Source: JAICLK01 sp963810525
GTDB lineage: Bacteria > Patescibacteriota > Saccharimonadia > Saccharimonadales > UBA4665
Length of the DNA: 64,000 nucleotides
Direction of reading: 5' to 3'
Assembly (NCBI GenBank): GCA_963810525.1
Contig: CAWENB010000003.1
Coordinates: 744,001-808,000, forward strand
The notes under the pieces were generated by a model that saw only the letters and a list, made by a program, of their open reading frames with translations, did no database searches and was not told the origin of the DNA. Position numbers and translations under genes: made by a program. Below, piece after piece: positions 15,701 to 24,251 of the stretch (its first letter is position 1; each line of letters begins with the position of its first letter).

Positions 15701-16575
15701 ATGCACGTTCCGGTTTTGCTGGATGAGGTCCTACAATATCTGGACCCAAAGATAGGGGAAACATATCTCGACCTGACGGCTGGGTATGGCGGACATGCTA
15801 CGTAAAATACTGGAGCGAACGGACGAACCGGGTCGAACTGTCCTTGTGGATCGCGACGCAGCAGCGATCTGGGTCCTCAAGGAAAAGTTCGCGGCGAGCG
15901 GGGTACAGATCCTGCAAGCGGATTTTCTCCACGCCAGCCAGCAGCTTTTAGCGGAAGGCGAGTTCAGTTCGATATTATTTTAGCCGATCTCGGGCGTATC
16001 GTCACCGCACCTTCAAATAGCCAGTCGAGGGTTTAGCTTGAATGCTGAACGGCCCGCTCGATATGCGCATGGATCAAAGCCAGATACTAACGGCAGCAGA
16101 TATCGTGAACACGTACGCTGCGGACGATTTGGCTGACATTCTGCGCCGATATGGAGAGGAGCCGAAGGCGCAAGTGATCGCACGGTTAATCGTGCAAAAC
16201 CGGCCGCTAGAAACGACCACCGAACTGGCCCGAATTGTCGCTCGTGCCTGGCCAGGGCACAGCAAAGTCCACCCGGCGACGCGTACGTTTCAGGCGTTAC
16301 GTATCGCGGTTAATGATGAACTTCGTTTGATCGAAGTAAGTCTGCCGATTTGGATTGATCTGCTGAAACCTGGCGGAAGGCTCGCAGTCATCAGCTTCCA
16401 TAGCCTGGAAGACCGCCTGGTCAAATCAGCGTTCGCCGAACAAGGCGGCAGTCATTACGATGCGAAGCTGAAGATACTATCGAAACATCCCGTGACGGCC
16501 AGCGAGCAAGAAATAGCTTTTAATCCACGGTCCAGGAGTGCTAAACTCCGCGCCGCAGTGAAAATAAAAACATAG
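15701..16575 (+). pseudogene. rsmH: 16S rRNA m4C1402 methyltransferase RsmH, broken by four frameshifts
   Basis: The full-length RsmH sequence is recoverable only by switching frame four times. Pieces in order: MHVPVLLDEVLQYLDP and DLTAGYGGHA (SAM motif I) from 15701; LVDRDAAAIWVLKEKF from about 15790; ILADL near 15977 in the first frame again; VSSPHLQIASRGFSLNA from 15996; GPLDMRMDQSQ and ISFHSLEDRLVKSAF from about 16050 to the stop at 16575. Net indels are +1 near 15790, -1 near 15966, +1 near 15993 and +1 near 16048. All catalytic motifs remain and there are no extra in-frame stops within pieces, so the breaks are either very recent or sequence errors. RsmH methylates the 30S decoding centre and normally follows mraZ. 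Confidence 0.85.
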
Positions 16576-16587
16576 AAAGGGAAGCGA

Positions 16588-16677
16588 ATGCCAATCGTCG
16601 TAAAGGTACAAAATCGCAGCCCAAGAGCGTTTAAAGTCCACGTTCGCGTGGAAAAAGCGGCCGAACTCGTCGCTTAA
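16588..16677 (+). CDS. possible 29-residue peptide between rsmH and ftsL
   Basis: ATG 16588 follows a GAAAGGGAAG stretch that could act as a Shine-Dalgarno. The open frame gives MPIVVKVQNRSPRAFKVHV and ten more residues. The alternative frames give strongly basic runs (NRRKGTKSQPKS, then LKSTFAWKKRPNSS to a stop at 16701), so a longer basic protein broken by indels like rsmH is also possible. I cannot decide which frame is real. Confidence 0.25.
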   Translation: MPIVVKVQNRSPRAFKVHVRVEKAAELVA

Positions 16678-16700
16678 AACCTTTAAACCTCTGGTGTAAT

Positions 16701-16731
16701 CCGGGCAAACGCCAAATTAGCGTTTGCCCGG
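16701..16731 (+). repeat. perfect 12-bp hairpin between rsmH and ftsL
   Basis: CCGGGCAAACGC at 16701-16712 pairs perfectly with 16720-16731 across a 7-nt loop. No T-run follows, so it is not a textbook intrinsic terminator. It may stabilise or pause the transcript, or separate expression of mraZ-rsmH from ftsL-ftsI. Confidence 0.7.
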
Positions 16732-16771
16732 TACGCATGCCCTAAAGGAAAACAAACACTAGAAATATATT

Positions 16772-17125
16772 ATGACTTATTCCAGCTCCATCGCGCTTGG
16801 CCGCCAGCGTTCTATGCAGTACGTCGGCCGCCAGCAAAATACCATTAGCTTTCGGCAGAATAAGCGAACGCTTGGACCGATTAGTAATACGATTATCCTG
16901 ATAGTGCTCGCCGCGCTGCTCGGATTGCTGTACCTTACGCAAGTGACCAAAACAAACGCGTACGGCTATCAGATTAACAATCTGCAGCAACAGCAGGCGC
17001 AGCTTAAGCATGAGCATGATAATCTTGAACTGGCTTCGGCCAACTGGCAGACGCTCAATCGCGCCCAGAACAGCTCTGTGGCAAAAAGCATGACTCCGGT
17101 CAGCCCAAGCGGAACCGTGCAGTAG
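16772..17125 (+). CDS. ftsL: FtsL-like cell division protein
   Basis: 117 residues. A cytoplasmic N-terminus is followed by one membrane helix (about 38-60, NTIILIVLAALLGLLYL) and a coiled-coil-prone segment (about 64-90, INNLQQQQAQLKHEHDNLE). This topology and the place between rsmH and ftsI identify an FtsL/DivIC-type septal protein that bridges FtsQ and FtsW-FtsI. Sequence identity within this family is always low, so the call rests on topology and context. A weak Shine-Dalgarno (AAAGGAAA) lies about 20 nt upstream. Confidence 0.75.
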   Translation: MTYSSSIALGRQRSMQYVGRQQNTISFRQNKRTLGPISNTIILIVLAALLGLLYLTQVTKTNAYGYQINNLQQQQAQLKHEHDNLELASANWQTLNRAQNSSVAKSMTPVSPSGTVQ

Positions 17126-17142
17126 CCGCTATACTAAGTAGC

Positions 17143-18939
17143 ATGCATCGAACGACACAGCAACCGAAAACGCCGTCGGCAGTTTATCGGATTAATACCT
17201 GGTATTTAATCCTGTTGCTGATAATGGGCGTGTTTGTACTCAGGGCGTTTTATGTACAGGTAGTCCGCTATGACTACTATCATAAGGCAGCGCTCAGCGA
17301 CCAGCTGAAACAGTATCAGATTCCGGCACAACGTGGCGTTATCGAGGCTTATGACGGCGATAGTGCCGTGCCTATCGTACTGAATCAAACGCTTTATACC
17401 ATATACGCAGACCCGACGTTTATAAAAGGTTCGGCCATAACCCGTGATGCTCAAACTGTAGCGAGTTTGCTCGGCGGCAATGAGGCCAATTATGAGAGCT
17501 CCATGAGGACCAAAGGTACTGAATATGTTGTGCTAGCCAAAAAAGTGCCTGAAGACAAAAAGAGCAGACTGCTTAGTTATAAATACCCCGGAATCGGCGC
17601 GATTGCGCAGGATTATCGCACCTATCCGCAGGGGCAGTTGGCATCGCAGCTTTTAGGATTTATGAACGATAACGGACAAGGTGAATACGGTATCGAGCAG
17701 GCGCTAAACAGTGAACTGGCCGGAACTCCCGGTCAGGTGAAGGCGGTTACTGACGCCAGCGGCGTACCACTGGTGGCTAGCGGCAATAATGTGGAGGACG
17801 CTCCCAAAAATGGCGACAACGTGCTTCTGACTATCAATATCGGCATGCAGCACCAGATGGAGCAAATTTTGCAGCAGGAATACGCCAAAACGAACTCGCA
17901 GGGTCTCAGTGCAATTATCCTGGATCCTAACACTGGCCAGGTCAAAGCGATGGCTAACTATCCAACCTATAATCCGGCCAATTACCAGGATTACAGTGAT
18001 CCATCAATTTACCAAAACGCTGCGGTCAGCAACGCAATTGAGCCCGGCTCAACCATGAAAACGCTCACCACCGCCGCTGCGCTCAATACTAATTCGATCC
18101 AACCTGATAGCAGCTTCTATGATCCGGCCCATTGGGTGATCGACGGGTTTAACATTACCGATATTGAGCAGGACGGCGGCGCGCGCGAACAGAATATCGC
18201 CAGCATTTTGGCATTGTCGCTCAATACCGGCGCCGTGTGGATGCTCATACAGATGAGTAATCCGGGTGGTACACAAATCAACCAAAAAGGTATTGAGACG
18301 TGGCACGATTACATGGTCAACCATTTCCGGCTAGGGCAAGCCACGGGCATAGAGCAGGGATACGAGTCCCCGGGGATCGTACCGCCAGCTGATATGAACA
18401 ACCCCGCCGTCCAGCTGCAATTTGCCAACACTGCTTTTGGTCAAGGGGTACAATTGACGGCTCTGCAGCTTGGTTCGGCATTCGCCAGTGTGATAAATGG
18501 CGGCACCTACTACCAGCCGACACTTGTGTCGCAGACCACTGATCCGAATACAGGCAAAACCACTACCAATATGCCAAAAGTGCTTGAGAAAAACGTTGTC
18601 GCCCCAAGAGTGAGTAGCGAAGAACTACCATTACTTGAAAACGTCGTGACCTCCTATTTGCACGAGGGCTTCGGATTTATGAAATTCAGCCCAGACTATA
18701 CGGTTGGCGGTAAGACCGGTACGGCGCAGGTGGCACAAACGGGCGGGGGATATTACAGCAATATTTTTAATGGTACTTACGTCGGGTTTGTCGGCGGAGA
18801 TAAACCGCAGTATGTAATCGTGGTATTTAACATAAAGCCGAACGTACCTGGATACGCCGGCTCGCTTGGCGGTCAACCGGTTTTTGCCGATCTGGCGCAT
18901 ATGCTTATAGATAACGGCTACGTGACGCCAAAGAGTTAA
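17143..18939 (+). CDS. ftsI: penicillin-binding protein, FtsI/PBP2-type transpeptidase
   Basis: 598 residues. One N-terminal membrane anchor (about 20-41), a PBP dimerisation domain (about 60-220), then the transpeptidase with the catalytic SxxK in GSTMK (about 305), SLNTGA (SxN, about 361) and GGKTGTAQV (KTG, about 524). It cross-links septal peptidoglycan outside the membrane with FtsW. No PASTA domains. A -10 TATACT at 17130-17135 is 7 nt before the ATG, so it may also be transcribed on its own within the cluster. Confidence 0.93.
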   Translation: MHRTTQQPKTPSAVYRINTWYLILLLIMGVFVLRAFYVQVVRYDYYHKAALSDQLKQYQIPAQRGVIEAYDGDSAVPIVLNQTLYTIYADPTFIKGSAITRDAQTVASLLGGNEANYESSMRTKGTEYVVLAKKVPEDKKSRLLSYKYPGIGAIAQDYRTYPQGQLASQLLGFMNDNGQGEYGIEQALNSELAGTPGQVKAVTDASGVPLVASGNNVEDAPKNGDNVLLTINIGMQHQMEQILQQEYAKTNSQGLSAIILDPNTGQVKAMANYPTYNPANYQDYSDPSIYQNAAVSNAIEPGSTMKTLTTAAALNTNSIQPDSSFYDPAHWVIDGFNITDIEQDGGAREQNIASILALSLNTGAVWMLIQMSNPGGTQINQKGIETWHDYMVNHFRLGQATGIEQGYESPGIVPPADMNNPAVQLQFANTAFGQGVQLTALQLGSAFASVINGGTYYQPTLVSQTTDPNTGKTTTNMPKVLEKNVVAPRVSSEELPLLENVVTSYLHEGFGFMKFSPDYTVGGKTGTAQVAQTGGGYYSNIFNGTYVGFVGGDKPQYVIVVFNIKPNVPGYAGSLGGQPVFADLAHMLIDNGYVTPKS

Positions 18940-18992
18940 AGCATGGTTGAGAACAGTGGTATAATGTTACTAAACTAACTAGGAAAACAGAC

Positions 18993-20033
18993 ATGACCAT
19001 AATTCATTTTTCCATTTCGACGTCGACGCTTATTCACGTGGTCACTTTAGGGTTTGCTAGCTTCGTGTTGAGTATGGTATTAACGCCGCTTTACACCACG
19101 GTCGCCTATCGCAAAGAGTGGTGGAAAAAGCAACGAAGCGAAGGTATGGGCGGTATCGCGACGCCGGTCTACCAAAAACTGCATGCGGCTAAGCACAAAC
19201 GCAACATCCCGACTATGGCCGGGATTATATTTGTTGTGTCGGCGGCCCTGGTGACACTCGCGGCCAATCTGAATCGTGGCGAAACTTGGTTGCCGCTTGC
19301 CGGCATGGTCGGCGCCGGCGCGATTGGCCTGATGGATGATTACATGAATATCCGAAGCGGCGGTAAAGGTGTTGCCGGCATGCGCGCCCGGCTTAAGTTC
19401 TTCCTGTATAGTCTGGTGGCTCTCTTAGGTGGTTGGTGGTTTTACTCCAAGCTCGACGTTACGAGCATCTATCTGCCGTTCGTGCATCACTGGCACGTCG
19501 GTTGGTTTGTCATCCCGATCTTCTGGCTGGTGGTGGTGGCGACCGCCAATGCCGTGAATATGAGTGATGGATTGGACGGTCTGGCCGGTGGTTTGCTGGT
19601 ATCTTCGTTTACTGTATATGCCATCATTGCCGGGGTCGAAGCGAAATACGATTTGGCTGCGTTTTGCCTGACGGTGGTAGGCGCGCTTCTCAGCTATACA
19701 TGGTTCAATATCAATCCGGCGCGGTTTTTCATGGGCGATGTCGGGGCCTTCGCGCTCGGCACGGCGCTTGGCGTGATTGCAATGCAGACAGATACGGTCT
19801 ATGTGCTGCCGATTATCGGAGCAGTGTACGTTATGGAGGCCGGCTCAGTTATCGTTAACCGGACCTCACGCAAACTTCGACACGGCAAAAAGGTTTTTTT
19901 GAGCTCCCCAATCCATCATCACTTTGAAGCTATCGGCTGGCCGGAAACCAAAGTGACGATGCGATTTTGGATTCTCGGACAGGTGGCGGCGATCGTTGGC
20001 TTAATTGTTTTTCTATTGGGGAGATATGCGTAA
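18993..20033 (+). CDS. mraY: phospho-N-acetylmuramoyl-pentapeptide transferase MraY
   Basis: 346 residues, about ten membrane helices. Signature motifs: LMDDYMNIR (about 111-119, DDxxK-like region), NAVNMSDGLDGLAGG (about 184-198, catalytic NxxNxxDGxDGL) and FFMGDVGAFALG (about 246), then PIHHHFE (about 307). MraY transfers phospho-MurNAc-pentapeptide from UDP to undecaprenyl phosphate to make lipid I. TATAAT at 18960-18965 lies 27 nt upstream, with an AGGAAAA ribosome site between. Confidence 0.96.
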   Translation: MTIIHFSISTSTLIHVVTLGFASFVLSMVLTPLYTTVAYRKEWWKKQRSEGMGGIATPVYQKLHAAKHKRNIPTMAGIIFVVSAALVTLAANLNRGETWLPLAGMVGAGAIGLMDDYMNIRSGGKGVAGMRARLKFFLYSLVALLGGWWFYSKLDVTSIYLPFVHHWHVGWFVIPIFWLVVVATANAVNMSDGLDGLAGGLLVSSFTVYAIIAGVEAKYDLAAFCLTVVGALLSYTWFNINPARFFMGDVGAFALGTALGVIAMQTDTVYVLPIIGAVYVMEAGSVIVNRTSRKLRHGKKVFLSSPIHHHFEAIGWPETKVTMRFWILGQVAAIVGLIVFLLGRYA

Positions 20034-20069
20034 GACTTCTGTAAATGATAATGTAATGTGGGGCTGACG

Positions 20070-21338
20070 ATGGGCGAGGTTACGCCGCGTACAGGTTATC
20101 GCAATCGCAGGGTTGACGATGAAGTTCAACACCGGCGGCATAGTCCGGACCGCTGGCTGCTGATTTCGAGCGTGGCGCTGTTGGCTATCGGCCTCATCGT
20201 GATTTATTCCATTAGCCCCGCGCTGGGTCTCGCCAATGGGGTGAGTAGTAACTACTATTTCAGCCGGCAGATTCTGGCCATCGGTCTTAGCGCGGTGGCG
20301 TTCATAGTGGCCTCGCGGGTGCCATACCAGGCCTGGCGCCGCTGGTGCAAGCCGTTGCTGGCTATCGGGGTTGTGGTGACGCTGTTAGCGTTAGTCTTGC
20401 CGGTGAACCCGGCATATCCGGCGCATCGGTGGGTGCGACTCGGGAGTTTTTCCTTTCAATCAGTTGAGTTCGTGAAATTTGCGCTCCTGATCTGGCTTGC
20501 TACGATGTTTAGCGACCGGGTGCGCATGAGCAAGATTACTGAAACTAGAAGTATACTGAAGCCGCTCGCCATTGTACTGGCTTTTACAGGATTAATTATT
20601 GCCGGCATTCAGAGCGATTTTGGTTCGGCGGTTGTTATTGTGGCGATGATGAGTACCATAGCGTTCGTTGCGGGTATGCCACTGAAACGTTTAGTGCTGG
20701 TCGGTGCAGTGCTCGCAATTGGCGGCATACTACTCATTTCAGTGGTACCGTATCGACGGGAAAGGCTGATGGCCTTTTTGCACCCGACGTCTAACTGCCA
20801 GAGTACCGGTTATCAGCAATGTCAGGCGCTTATTTCGGTCGGCTCGGGTGGTTTGATCGGGCTTGGCTTAGGGCGCAGCGTGCAGGCTTACGGCTACGTT
20901 CCCGAAGCTGCCAATGACTCAATATTTGCAATTTATGCCGAGAAATTCGGCTTCATAGGTGTGGCTATTTTGCTGTCGCTCTTTATGATCTTCTTCACGA
21001 AACTTAAGGTAATAGCCGAACGGGCGCCTGATACCTTTAGTCGTTTGTTCGTCATCGGCGTGATGACGTGGCTAAGCGTGCAAACCATTATCAATGTAGG
21101 GGCGATGATCGGACTGTTGCCACTCAAGGGCATTACGCTGCCACTGGTCAGCTATGGTGGTACAAGCGTCGTGTTCGTGATGGCAGCGCTTGGAATCGTG
21201 TTCCAAATTTCCCGGTATACGCACTTTGTAACGGAGGATCCGTCTGATGACAATAGAAGGAGAATAACAGGTGAAGCTGGTTTTGACGGGCGGCGGGTCC
21301 GGGGGGCATATCACCCCGATTTTGGCAGTCGCGGGTGA
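20070..21338 (+). CDS. ftsW: lipid II polymerase FtsW (SEDS family)
   Basis: About 422 residues, ten predicted membrane helices. The SEDS signature PLKGITLPLVSYGGTS is near residue 350, and HRWVRLGSFSFQSVEF (about 118) matches the catalytic-loop region after helix 3. With FtsI it polymerises septal glycan strands. ATG 20070 is preferred over the GTG four codons upstream. The last 22 codons overlap the start of murG by 68 nt in another frame, so the C-terminal tail is encoded on top of the MurG glycine loop. Confidence 0.93.
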   Translation: MGEVTPRTGYRNRRVDDEVQHRRHSPDRWLLISSVALLAIGLIVIYSISPALGLANGVSSNYYFSRQILAIGLSAVAFIVASRVPYQAWRRWCKPLLAIGVVVTLLALVLPVNPAYPAHRWVRLGSFSFQSVEFVKFALLIWLATMFSDRVRMSKITETRSILKPLAIVLAFTGLIIAGIQSDFGSAVVIVAMMSTIAFVAGMPLKRLVLVGAVLAIGGILLISVVPYRRERLMAFLHPTSNCQSTGYQQCQALISVGSGGLIGLGLGRSVQAYGYVPEAANDSIFAIYAEKFGFIGVAILLSLFMIFFTKLKVIAERAPDTFSRLFVIGVMTWLSVQTIINVGAMIGLLPLKGITLPLVSYGGTSVVFVMAALGIVFQISRYTHFVTEDPSDDNRRRITGEAGFDGRRVRGAYHPDFGSRG

Positions 21339-22437
21339 ATTGAAGAAGTTACGCCCCGACGCGCGCTTGATATATATAGGCCAACGTGGCGACCAGCTGC
21401 TTGATGTACCCGGCAATAGTCCGTTTATTGACGAAGTTTATACGGTGCGGGCAGGGAAGTTTCGCCGCTATCACGGCGAGGGGCTGAAGCAGCTGACGGA
21501 TATACCGACGCTGCTCAAAAATATCCGTGACGCCTGGTTAGTCATAATTGGCACCTGGCAGAGCTATCGGTTGCTAGGCAAGCTTAAGCCGGACGGTATC
21601 TTTATAAAAGGCGGCTTCGTTGGCGTGCCGGTCGGCTTGGCAGCAGCTAAGCGGCATATTCCGTTCGTGACGCACGACTCTGATGCCATCCCAGGACTTG
21701 CAAACCGTATCATCGCCCGTTGGGCGAGTGTACACGCGGTTGCGCTGCCCAAAGAAACATATGCATATCCTCAGGATAAAACGGTCACTGTCGGAGTGCC
21801 GTTGCAATCGAACTTTCAGCCAGTAACTCCTCAATTACAGCGGGAATATAAACACCAAATTGGGCTACCGAATGCCGGTAAAATCATATTTATTACTGGA
21901 GGCGGCAATGGAGCACTCTCGCTTAATAAGACGGTGGCGTCATTCATGCCTCATCTTCTTGCTACCTACGATGACCTCATGGTCATACACGCTACCGGCC
22001 GTTTGCATGAAGCAACCTTCATCAAACATTACAATGAGCTTTTGCACGGAGAAACACGTAAGCGAGTACTAGTTAAGGGATTTATGACGGACCTGTATGC
22101 CTACAGCGGGGCGGCTGAAGTGGTGATTACGCGTGCTGGCGCGACCAATTTGGCCGAGTTCGCCCTCCAGCAAAAGGCCTGTATCGTGGTGCCTAATCCG
22201 TTGTTGGCGGGTGGGCATCAAACAATAAACGCGCAATACCTTGCCGACCATCATGCTGTGTCATGTGTTAAAGAAGCCGAGCTTATCGACAGCCCGCAGG
22301 CCATGGAGAAGGCCGTTCGCGATTTACTCGACAACCCTGATAAGCGTCTGGCGATGGGTCGGCGTTTTGGCAAGTTTGCCCGAGCTGATGCCGCCCAGCA
22401 GCTTGCGGTGTTACTATTAAAGGAGGCGAAACGCTGA
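21271..22437 (+). CDS. murG: UDP-GlcNAc transferase MurG
   Basis: 388 residues from GTG 21271. LTGGGSGGHITP (about 4-15) is the MurG N-terminal glycine loop; GGGNGALSLN (about 210) and ITRAGATNLAEFA (about 286, GAT-type motif) follow, with GGHQTINAQYL near 312. It adds GlcNAc to lipid I at the inner membrane face, giving lipid II. The start has a Shine-Dalgarno AGAAGGAG about 8 nt upstream, lying inside ftsW. Confidence 0.95.
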   Translation: MKLVLTGGGSGGHITPILAVAGELKKLRPDARLIYIGQRGDQLLDVPGNSPFIDEVYTVRAGKFRRYHGEGLKQLTDIPTLLKNIRDAWLVIIGTWQSYRLLGKLKPDGIFIKGGFVGVPVGLAAAKRHIPFVTHDSDAIPGLANRIIARWASVHAVALPKETYAYPQDKTVTVGVPLQSNFQPVTPQLQREYKHQIGLPNAGKIIFITGGGNGALSLNKTVASFMPHLLATYDDLMVIHATGRLHEATFIKHYNELLHGETRKRVLVKGFMTDLYAYSGAAEVVITRAGATNLAEFALQQKACIVVPNPLLAGGHQTINAQYLADHHAVSCVKEAELIDSPQAMEKAVRDLLDNPDKRLAMGRRFGKFARADAAQQLAVLLLKEAKR

Positions 22438-22466
22438 TTTTTTGTTACAGGCTAAAATAAACAAGC

Positions 22467-23435
22467 ATGCATCTATTCAATCGAAGTAAAAAAGTCGACG
22501 ACTTTCCGCAAACCGGCCGGCGTCCTCTCAGCGGACTGCAGCCGCAGTCGCGTATGGGGCCGAACCGTACATTTTCCTATTATGCTCATCGTTCAGACAA
22601 TGATGCGGCTACGGGTCGAGATCCGGACGCACTTAATGAACGCACGCAGTCCGCGGACAATCGTAATACGCGCCGCTACAAACGCCGGGTTTTAGTCGCC
22701 GTAGTCGCAATTGGGTTGATTTTTTGTTTAGCAGATGTAATCATGCTGAGCTCGAGTCCTAAGGTGGTGTCACTGACTACCAGTACGAGCCAGGTTTTTT
22801 TGCGAAAACGTACCGATTATCAACAGGCGGCTGCTGTCATTTTTCGCCAATGGAGTAACCATAATAAACTTACTATAAATACGGCTGCCGTCAGTAACAG
22901 CATGTTGCGACAATTTCCTGAACTCAGTGCTGTAAGCGTGGCATTGCCGATTTTGGGGCATCAGCCAATCATTTATATTCAGCCATCCGAGCCTTCAATG
23001 GTTCTGGTGGCAGCGGGGGCGAACAGCGGGAATTTTATACTTGATTCGAACGGCAGAGCGTTATTGCAAGGCGGAGATCAAACTGCGCAGCTGATTAACG
23101 CTCATGTGCCAATCGTCTTAGACCAAAACCCCATCCAGATTAGCGTTGGCCAAGACGCGCTTCCGTCGACGACTGTTCAGTTTATCCATACCGTCAGTGC
23201 GCAGTTGAATGCCCAGCACATCGGTTTTACATCAATGGTGTTACCAAGCGAGTCGAGCGAACTGGACGTGTATATTGCCGGTCAGCCGTTTTACGTCAAA
23301 TTTAACACCGAAGATGACACGCCTTTGCAGCAAGTTGGCTCGTTCATTGCTGTATATAGGCATCTGCAGACCCAAGGGGTAACACCCCATCAGTACATCG
23401 ATGTTCGTATTAATGGCCGAGCATATTATAAGTAG
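22467..23435 (+). CDS. ftsQ: FtsQ/DivIB-like division protein
   Basis: 322 residues. A long basic cytoplasmic part (1-74) is followed by one membrane helix (about 75-95, VLVAVVAIGLIFCLADVIML) and a POTRA-like start (about 108-180) with the FtsQ pattern of a hydrophobic strand, FPELSAVSVALPILG, then a beta domain. In the dcw order it stands where ftsQ is expected, after murG. It would recruit FtsL and FtsW-FtsI to the septum. TAAAAT at 22453-22458 is 8 nt before the ATG. No ftsA or ftsZ follows. Confidence 0.75.
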   Translation: MHLFNRSKKVDDFPQTGRRPLSGLQPQSRMGPNRTFSYYAHRSDNDAATGRDPDALNERTQSADNRNTRRYKRRVLVAVVAIGLIFCLADVIMLSSSPKVVSLTTSTSQVFLRKRTDYQQAAAVIFRQWSNHNKLTINTAAVSNSMLRQFPELSAVSVALPILGHQPIIYIQPSEPSMVLVAAGANSGNFILDSNGRALLQGGDQTAQLINAHVPIVLDQNPIQISVGQDALPSTTVQFIHTVSAQLNAQHIGFTSMVLPSESSELDVYIAGQPFYVKFNTEDDTPLQQVGSFIAVYRHLQTQGVTPHQYIDVRINGRAYYK

Positions 23436-24251
23436 AGAAGGGAAACAAGTGCCGTCCCTGAAGCGAGGCATGTCAAACAACAGGGGAGAAGGGGTTGCAT
23501 TATGGTAATGATCTTAAATAATTTGAGTACTAGGATCTGTCGTGAAACTGGGTGCTTGTCGGCCATCACAATACGGCGAAGCGTCGCCCTCTCTACTCTG
23601 CCAGTTCGCAATTTGTTCAAGACTGCAGAACAGGGATGAAATGAAAAGAATAAATATTAATAAAAATATATAAAAAATTATGTCAAATTTTATGGAATTT
23701 CAGGCAGCGCAGGGGAACTATACAAAAGTATGAAAATGAGCAAAAAGCAAATTTTCACGACAAAACTGTGGAAAAGTCAAATATCTCACAGTACCAAATA
23801 AAGCTTTGGTATATAACGGAAATAGTTAAGCTACGTATCGATGAAGTCTAAATGTGACAATAGTACGCATTAAGTCATATTTGAGGGTTATACATACATA
23901 GTGAAAAAGCAAAGTCTGCGCGTTTTATTAAATACGAGGCACCTGTCCCCTACAAAAGTCGTATAGCTTAATCAAAGTCAAACTAATATATAGTGTCGCA
24001 AAATATACATTGTGCGACATCTACGCATTCACTTGTTCGTGTTATGATTCGCCGCACTTATTCAGGCTTTTTAGGGCTTGCCTTCATTCTTTGTTTTTAG
24101 CCCTGCCCGTTCGTCCATTATTTAAAACTATTATGAAATCTTTCGGTCTCGCAACCGTACGCCGGATACCTCAAATATAATGTGTTACGAAATGTTCGCA
24201 AAACGTTTGTAATTTATGCGTAAATGGATCGGACGATTTGTTCTTTGTTCT
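23436..24251. other. AT-rich gene-free gap at a strand switch
   Basis: No credible ORF on either strand. Small inverted repeats are seen: TACCAAA/TTTGGTA at 23792-23811 and TGTCGCA/TGCGACA at 23994-24019, plus a TGTGGAAAA at 23767 like the sites before mraZ. The stretch 23640-23700 is nearly all A/T. Genes to the left mostly point right and genes to the right mostly point left, so this is a convergence zone; a replication terminus is one explanation. Confidence 0.5.

Noticed and set aside
23426..23620. Minus-strand 64-residue ORF in the AT-rich gap
   Set aside because: It overlaps the ftsQ stop, lacks a start signal and has no coding character.
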